64,000 bases of DNA, from contig JAJEKV010000008.1 of assembly GCA_021234155.1 (NCBI GenBank), forward strand, positions 8,396,445 to 8,460,444, given 5' to 3'. The notes under the pieces were generated by a model. It ran no database searches. It saw nothing but the letters and a program-made list of their open reading frames with translations, and had not been told where the DNA came from. Of this stretch, positions 58,524 through 64,000 are shown in pieces (positions within the stretch are counted from its first letter, which is position 1; every line of letters begins with the position of its first letter). Origin of the DNA: Isoetes taiwanensis. Lineage: Eukaryota > Streptophyta > Lycopodiopsida > Isoetales > Isoetaceae. Both the position numbers and the translations under genes were made by a program.

Positions 58524-59819
58524 TTTTCCCTGATTTTTCTACATACTTCATTTCATAAGAAGTATGAACTATTCTACCGGGTGTGGTAGATTTCCATATG
58601 TATTTTTCTCCCTTTGAAATATAAAAACAACGTTTGCATCACCACAGCTTCACCACAGATTTCACCACATTTTTCACCACAGCTTTCACCACAGATTTCA
58701 TCATAATCAGCCAGGGGCATTGACCATTTTTTGACCCGGTCAGAAAATGGAATGGCTCTCAGATTCCTGATAGTATCTTGACTGATTTTGGTGACAGCAA
58801 TATATGGATCCCAAATTAGGTCCCCGAATTGATATGAGGCCAAAATTCATTGAGCTCGCTTTGTGCAAAGATTCTTGCAAGGCCACTAACTTTTGCTTCG
58901 TGGAATTCTCGTGTTTTTTTTTTCGGTTTCTTTTGAACTCTATTTCTTTTTGAACCCGAGCCACCCATCTCATATTTTCCTATTTGCTGAGCTGGTTACC
59001 ATATTTTTTGTTAGTGTGCGGATCATAGATTCTCACCCTTCAAATTCCTTGTTTGCATTTTATAATTAATGACAAAAAGTTCAGCTAACTGAAAGAACAC
59101 GTTGGAAACTCGAGAACAAGCTAAAGCAAAACAAGTTCTATTGCAAAACAAGGACTATTGCAAAACAAGTTCTGTCATTAATGAAAAGCCTTTACAAAGA
59201 ATAGTCACAAGGACTATTGCCAAAAAAATTGAAACCAGGGATTACAATACAAATCTAAACTAATCAGACGGGGGCCATCTTGAGCTCTATATGGAGGTCG
59301 CCCTCGCAGTGCATACATCTTCATTTCAAGGAGTCACTCCTCGTCATCATAACCCGCATGCACCCACTCGAGCACCCGCAATGAAGCGACAGCTTGATGA
59401 TCCATGATGAGCTTCTCCACCTCGGTGGAGTGAACTTGGCCACCATCAGAATCGGGCCTCCTCTCGGTGGAGGAAGACCTGGATCCTCCTTGAGGAAGCC
59501 ACGGATTCCCGACCGTCTTTGGCTGAAGGAGCGAGGCACAATGGCCGGGATAGTGTTCCCGCGAGTGTAGTCTTGAACTTGGCCATGGCGGAAGTGAAGG
59601 AGATGGACTAATGGGGAAGGAGTGAAGGAGATGGCGGAATAGACGATGGGGACGGAATGAAGCAGCAGGCGGCAGTTTTTGGGAATAAAGGGATGCAAAT
59701 CGTAGGGCATCCATACGATTTTGGGAATGAGGCGTAAGAGGAAAGGGACGCTTGCATGCATGCCACCTAGGCTCCAACATGCCACAAAGAAGGGGTCAAG
59801 CATGCCACATAGACCGAAA

Positions 59820-60462
59820 GCATGCCACCTAGGCTCCAACATGCCAAGGTGGCTCAAACATGCCACCTAGGCTCCAACATGCCACGTAAGCCCCAACATG
59901 CCACCCATGATTCACCACATGATTCACCACATGATTCACCAAATGCACCACATGATCCACCACATGCACCATTTGCATCACCAAACATGTTGGTCAATGG
60001 AAGTCAAACATGTAACAAAGGTCATGTAAAGGCTCAAGCATGCCAAGGTGGCTCAAATATGCCACCTAGGCTCCAACATGCCAAGGTGGCTCAAACATGC
60101 CACCTAGGCTCCAACATGCCACGTAAGCTCTAACATGCCACCTATGATTCACCACATGATTCACCAAATGCACCACATGATTCACCACATGCACCATTTG
60201 CATCACCAAACATGTTGGTCAATGAAAGTCAAACATGTAACAAAGGTCATGTAAAGGCTCAAGCATGCCAAGGTGGCTCAAATATGCCACCTAGGCTCAA
60301 ACATGCCAAGGTGGCTCAAACATGCCACCTAGGCTCCAACATGCCACGTAAGCTCCAAAGCATGCCACCTATGATTCACCACATGATTCACCACATGATT
60401 CACCAAATGCACCACATGATTCACCACATGCACCATTTGCATCACCACATCTATCACGACAT
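59820..60462. repeat. Compound satellite, about 230-bp unit, three copies
   Basis: Each unit combines CATGCCACCTAGGCTCCAA and CATGCCAAGGTGGCTCAAA with a run of GATTCACCACAT and ends with GGTCAATGGAAGTCAAACAT. AAGGTGGCTCAAAC occurs at 59846, 60083 and 60308. Frames open through it are repeat artefacts. Confidence 0.85.
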
Positions 60463-61106
60463 GTAACACCACATTGTCATGAATCTTTGAATACATCAAT
60501 TTCTTCTGGAGATTTGAACTCCACCAAAGTGTTGCTCTGGTCAGCCAGAAAAGTCTATTGTATACAATAGTATACAACAATGTACATTAGAGTGTCAATG
60601 AAAGAATAGGTTACAAGAATAACCTCTTTGGTTACAATAATACAAACATGTGATTACAAGTAAAGATCTATTGATCTGTCAACCTCAGCTTCATTACTAC
60701 AAAGAATCGTGCTTCACAACATCAATCATCATTCTCGCGTGTCCAACAAACAAAACTAGAAATTGGTACACCCTCGCAACAAACATATCAGGCCTCACAT
60801 TGGATGAGTAATACCTTCAAATTTACTTAACTCACCTTTGCATTGGGATAGTATGTCCAAGTCTCGCATTCATCAAGCAGCCACAACATGCTTTACAAAG
60901 ACACATATAGCAAGACACATATATGCTTCCGAATGTCTTGGAGGTGTCTTTTGCTTGGAATTCTGCTCTTGCTTTTTCTCTGAGACACTTCCAAATGCAA
61001 AAATTTTAACAGATTCGGTAACTATATGGGTCAAATTAAAAGAAGACAGCACAAAAGGTTGGAAGTTACCTTGTGACTTACATTCACCAAACGATTTGTT
61101 CGGATC

Positions 61107-61524
61107 ATAACCCCGATGCATCCGGCGATTTGGCGATTGGTGGTGGAGCATGACTTAATGCATCCGGGCCGGCGATTGTTGTCCAGCTTGGAGCACCCAT
61201 CGGAGCTTGACTTGATGCACCTACTGATTTGTTGACATCTACTGATTTGTCCGACTTCCTGTAACCTGATGCATCTTCTGATTTGCCCGAGTTTCTATCT
61301 GTGTTTAATGCTTTCGAAGGGGTGTGAGTGTCTTGTCCTCCTAGCTGACCACATTGTACCTCTATATCTACAAAGTAGGGATGAAGAAGTAAGCTACATA
61401 TCCCAATTGCATCAAACAAGACTTGGTTACCTTTGAGGGTAGAAAATAATTCCCTTTTTGGTGTGTTGTATGGACTCACAAAGTCATTGCCACCAGTATG
61501 AACAGTTAGACCTGAATTAGTAAA
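61107..61524 (-). other. Two exon-like pieces downstream of the accessory gene in transposon 2
   Basis: Minus-strand pieces with splice-like borders: about 61431-61524 (VPFTNSGLTVHTGGNDF, after TTTGCAG, before /GTAACC) and about 61107-61363 (after TTTGTAG; DIEVQCGQLGGQDTHTPSK). They may be the distal part of the accessory gene, whose predicted protein otherwise stops at 62189. Confidence 0.4.
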
Positions 61525-61585
61525 CGGCACCATGCTCTGCAAACCTGGAAAGCTCCAGACTTTTTTACTCTCTTTACGATGTTCC

Positions 61586-61962
61586 TGTTTATATATATCT
61601 AAAGTGCCCCCTAAAATGAGCGAGCGATCTCATCCCAGGGGGCACTTTAGATACAATAAACAGGACAAGCAAAAGAGACTAAGCCAGCCAGGATGGAAGA
61701 GACTAAGCCAGGATGAAAGATTGCTAACTTGTTTTATGTCGGGCTTACTCCCTTTTCGAGTTTCCTGCTTGATGTATCTAATTCGCCACCTGAGTGAGCG
61801 ATGTCATCCTAGGGGGCAAATTAGATACATCAAACAGAAAACGAAGGAGACTAAGCCATGCTTACTCTCTTTTCGAGTTTCCTGCTTGATGTATCTAATT
61901 CGCCACCTAAAATGAGTGAGCGACCTCATCCTAGGGGGCAAATTAGACACATCAAACAGGAC
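61586..61962. repeat. Three fold-back repeats in tandem
   Basis: Each copy has a stem such as GATGTATCTAATTCGCC paired with GGCAAATTAGATACATC around a conserved loop (GAGYGATSTCATCC). Copies lie near 61597-61655, 61772-61841 and 61888-61957. The first uses CTAAAGTGCCCCCT/AGGGGGCACTTTAG. Longer flanks (TTTCGAGTTTCCTGCTT / AACAGGACAAACGAAAG) also pair imperfectly. They look like short MITE-type or hairpin-forming repeats. Confidence 0.85.
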
Positions 61963-62188
61963 AAACGAAAGAGACTAAGCCAGGGTGAAAGATTAGGAAG
62001 TCCACTAATCCTAATTGGCATCCGGCCCCTTACATCGGGCCCTTAGCATGTAAACTAAGCTACCTATAAGTGCTCACCGTAAGTGCCTCGGTAGCTTGAA
62101 GTTGCTTTTGATCCTCCCTACTCACACCTAAGGCTTGTACCCATGTTTGTAAAAATTCATGACAAAGAATTCTCAATGCAACAGTTGA

Positions 62189-63732
62189 TTACAAATCCTG
62201 CAAAGAGAACGCAAATTTGTCAATGAGAAATACAATTATACTAAGCACTTCAGGAATTTTGTTATGAAGTACCTCAAGAGGCTGAGCAGACTTACACTGA
62301 ATCACTTCTGATCTTGCCTTACACTGAATCACTTCTGATCTTGTAGAGTTGATCCATTCTCCCAGTGTCCTGTTGAATTCAACTGGAAAGTAATCCAAGG
62401 TTAGTACCACATGACACAACAAAGCACCACTTTACACACCACAAATTCCATCATGACAAACTTTGCACCACAAATGGCGTCATATTCACCACATGTGGTG
62501 TGGCATGTGGCACCAGGGTGGCGTCATATTCACCACATGTGGTGTGGCATGTGGCACCAAACTGGTGCCACATGACACACCACCTATGGCACCACAATGC
62601 ACCCAAGGCACCACATATGGCAATCCATTACTTCGCACCACAAATGGCGTCAAAGACACCACATGTGGTGCAAAATGTGGATCCATAGTGGTGCCACATT
62701 AGACACCACATGTGGCACCACAATGCAAAGAAGGCACCACATCCGGCAGGCATCCACCACACCATATGTGGCAGATAGCGTGGTGCAATATTTAGCGCAG
62801 CTAGCTTGGCACCACATATGGCAGACAATCCACCATTCACAAGTATCACCATATCTAACATCACATATGACACTAAGTATAGAAACATATGGAAGCCAAT
62901 TCACTATTCAGATAAGGTACCACGTTTGGTACTATATGTGACACTACATATGCTACAAACTACATTATTAACATATAATTGGCACCATATGACTGTCCTG
63001 TAACACATTTGGAGCTACATACTACTGTGAACTGAAATTATCCACCACAACTCGAAACTAGCAGCACAAATTTCCTACACATAACTTACAACACACCCAA
63101 ATGAAGAAGTAAGTGGTGTACCTGATTGTTCAAGCTTGCTAGACCTTGCTGGAAAATAACAGTTCCAATATTAAATTGCATCATATGGTGGTTCCGAAGA
63201 AAGAGGGTTGAAAAGTACCTATTTTTTCGATTGATTTTCCCCGAGATTCTTCTTACAGCTTGAGGAGGCTTGAATTGTGGCCTAGTCATTTCAAGAGAGG
63301 AAGCATCATCTGTGGCAGGTTGCTCTGCTTCCTCACTATTTGAAATGCTTGCATGCTTCCTCTTACGTTGGGACGGAGAGTCTTCAGACCCTTTTTCTCT
63401 TAACTGTTGCCAGAAACTCAACCAGTTTATTTCTTTTCCTTTTGTGTGAAGGTAATACGCAACAGCCATAGTCTGTGAGGCCATGCCTCCCCAGGCACAC
63501 TTCCTGCTCAGATTCTTCAACCTGCATGATGAAACAAAACAATATTCTAAACAACAGAGAATCATGGGCATCCCCGAATCTAGAATGCAACCCACCTGTA
63601 AGTGGATTTTCCTAATACTTTCGGTCCCCAAACAGACTCGATTTCTTCTTGTGTGGCGTAATGCTTTTCTTGCCTGTACATTTCCTTGTAGGTGTATCCC
63701 GTGGCATTCAAGTCCGGTATGATCAGAGCCAT
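62189..63732 (-). CDS. Accessory gene of transposon 2, five exons, about 193 residues
   Basis: Exons 63596-63732, 63219-63521, 63122-63144, 62273-62382 and 62189-62197 join with consistent phase and good splice sites, giving an unbroken frame. It starts MALIIPDLNATGYTYKEM, then EEIESVWGPKVLGKSTYR, SRKCAWGG, HTKGKEINWLSFWQQLREK, a basic Ser-rich region (SQRKRKHASISNSEEAEQ), VRRISGKINRKNR and EFNRTLGEWINSTRSE. The CAW...KGKEINWLSFWQQ block corresponds to FAW...RKKEFRVNWASFAAD in transposon 1. Exon 4 holds a 24-bp tandem duplication (RSEVIQCKA, RSEVIQCKS). The stop in the last exon may be premature, since the frame stays open afterwards and exon-like pieces follow. Function unknown. Confidence 0.6.
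62460..62830. repeat. CACCACATGTGGTG-type repeats in an intron of the accessory gene
   Basis: A 44-bp unit (start TGGCGTCATATTCACCACAT) is repeated at 62475 and 62519. CACCACATGTGGTG, a perfect 14-bp palindrome, and variants such as GGCACCACATATGGC recur about every 30-50 bp through the intron. Confidence 0.8.
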
Positions 63733-64000
63733 TTCGTGATCGATCTTCTTGCCAGAAATCAGAAATGGTCTTGGCGGATTAAGGGAACGTGATCAGAGTT
63801 TTTGAGGGAAAATGAAAATTCAGAATCAGAAATGGTCTTGCCGGATTAAGTGAGCGTGATCAGAGTTTTTGAGGGAAAATGATCGTGTACGTTGCTGAAT
63901 AAGCCTGAATAAGACTGAAAGGACAAAATTTTGAATAAGTAATCATGTGCATTTTTGAAAAAATAACTCCCTCTCCCACTACAAATTCGGTAGTTCCCAC

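Larger units (their letters stand above)
52708..64000. mobile_element. DNA transposon 2, at least 11.3 kb, relative of transposon 1
   Basis: The left end starts GGGTGTCCCCCC, like the GGGTGTTTTTTT of transposon 1. About 31 bp inside, GTGGGAGATATCAAATTTGT matches the reverse complement of the window's last bases (GTGGGAACTACCGAATTTGT). The right terminus should therefore lie about 30 bp beyond the window. It encodes a plus-strand transposase of the same family (53006-56252), extra plus-strand frames (56885-58523) and a minus-strand gene homologous to the transposon 1 accessory gene (62189-63732). GTGGTG/CACCAC motifs fill its introns and gaps. The target duplication cannot be seen. Confidence 0.75.

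Noticed and set aside
59321-59866. 181-codon minus-strand frame inside transposon 2
   Set aside because: Part of it is translated satellite sequence (CATGCCACCTAGGC units), and an overlapping frame of similar length exists; I see no conserved motif.

Overview
This looks like nuclear DNA of a land plant with a large, repeat-rich genome. The evidence is decayed copies of plant gene families (a group III WRKY factor, a cytochrome P450, a leucine-rich-repeat receptor), plant-type introns, Helitron ends, and LTR elements primed by initiator tRNA-Met. I cannot name the species. No complete host gene was found; almost everything recognisable is mobile DNA or a gene fragment.

Layout. 0.5-0.9 kb: short tandem repeats. 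1.26-9.96 kb: a nested block of a small coding-less LTR element and fragments of an APE-type LINE, including a 1.7-kb inverted repeat (1258-2979 and 5899-7615). LTR and LINE are always joined at the same point, so the chimera itself was copied. 9.99-11.2 kb: a truncated unknown gene on the minus strand. 11.09-14.23 and 25.57-28.71 kb: two near-identical copies of a 3.14-kb segment holding a P450 remnant and a Helitron 3' end. 16.3-17.5 kb: WRKY group III pseudogene. 18.324-25.567 kb: DNA transposon 1, with 27-bp terminal inverted repeats, a TCCG target duplication, a plus-strand DDE-like transposase gene and a convergent minus-strand gene with a RING-like finger. 31.2-31.8 kb: LRR receptor remnant. 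33.72 kb: a second Helitron end. 36.165-49.557 kb: a 13.4-kb Ty3/gypsy chromovirus on the minus strand with 1.6-kb LTRs. 51.86 kb: a third Helitron end. 52.708 kb to just beyond the window end: DNA transposon 2, a diverged relative of transposon 1 with the same two-gene plan, extra ORFs and many CACCAC-type repeats.

Most striking content. The chromovirus carries, between its 5' LTR and gag, an open 397-codon frame that is a histone H3-like protein: residues 1-10 match the H3 tail exactly, and residues 312-397 align without gaps to H3 residues 50-135 (about half identical by hand count), separated by about 300 charged residues. Its integrase ends in a chromodomain, a module that in other families binds methylated H3 tails. 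Five copies of a 73-bp fold-back sequence flank the H3-like frame. The second notable system is the pair of two-gene transposons, which I cannot place in a named superfamily.
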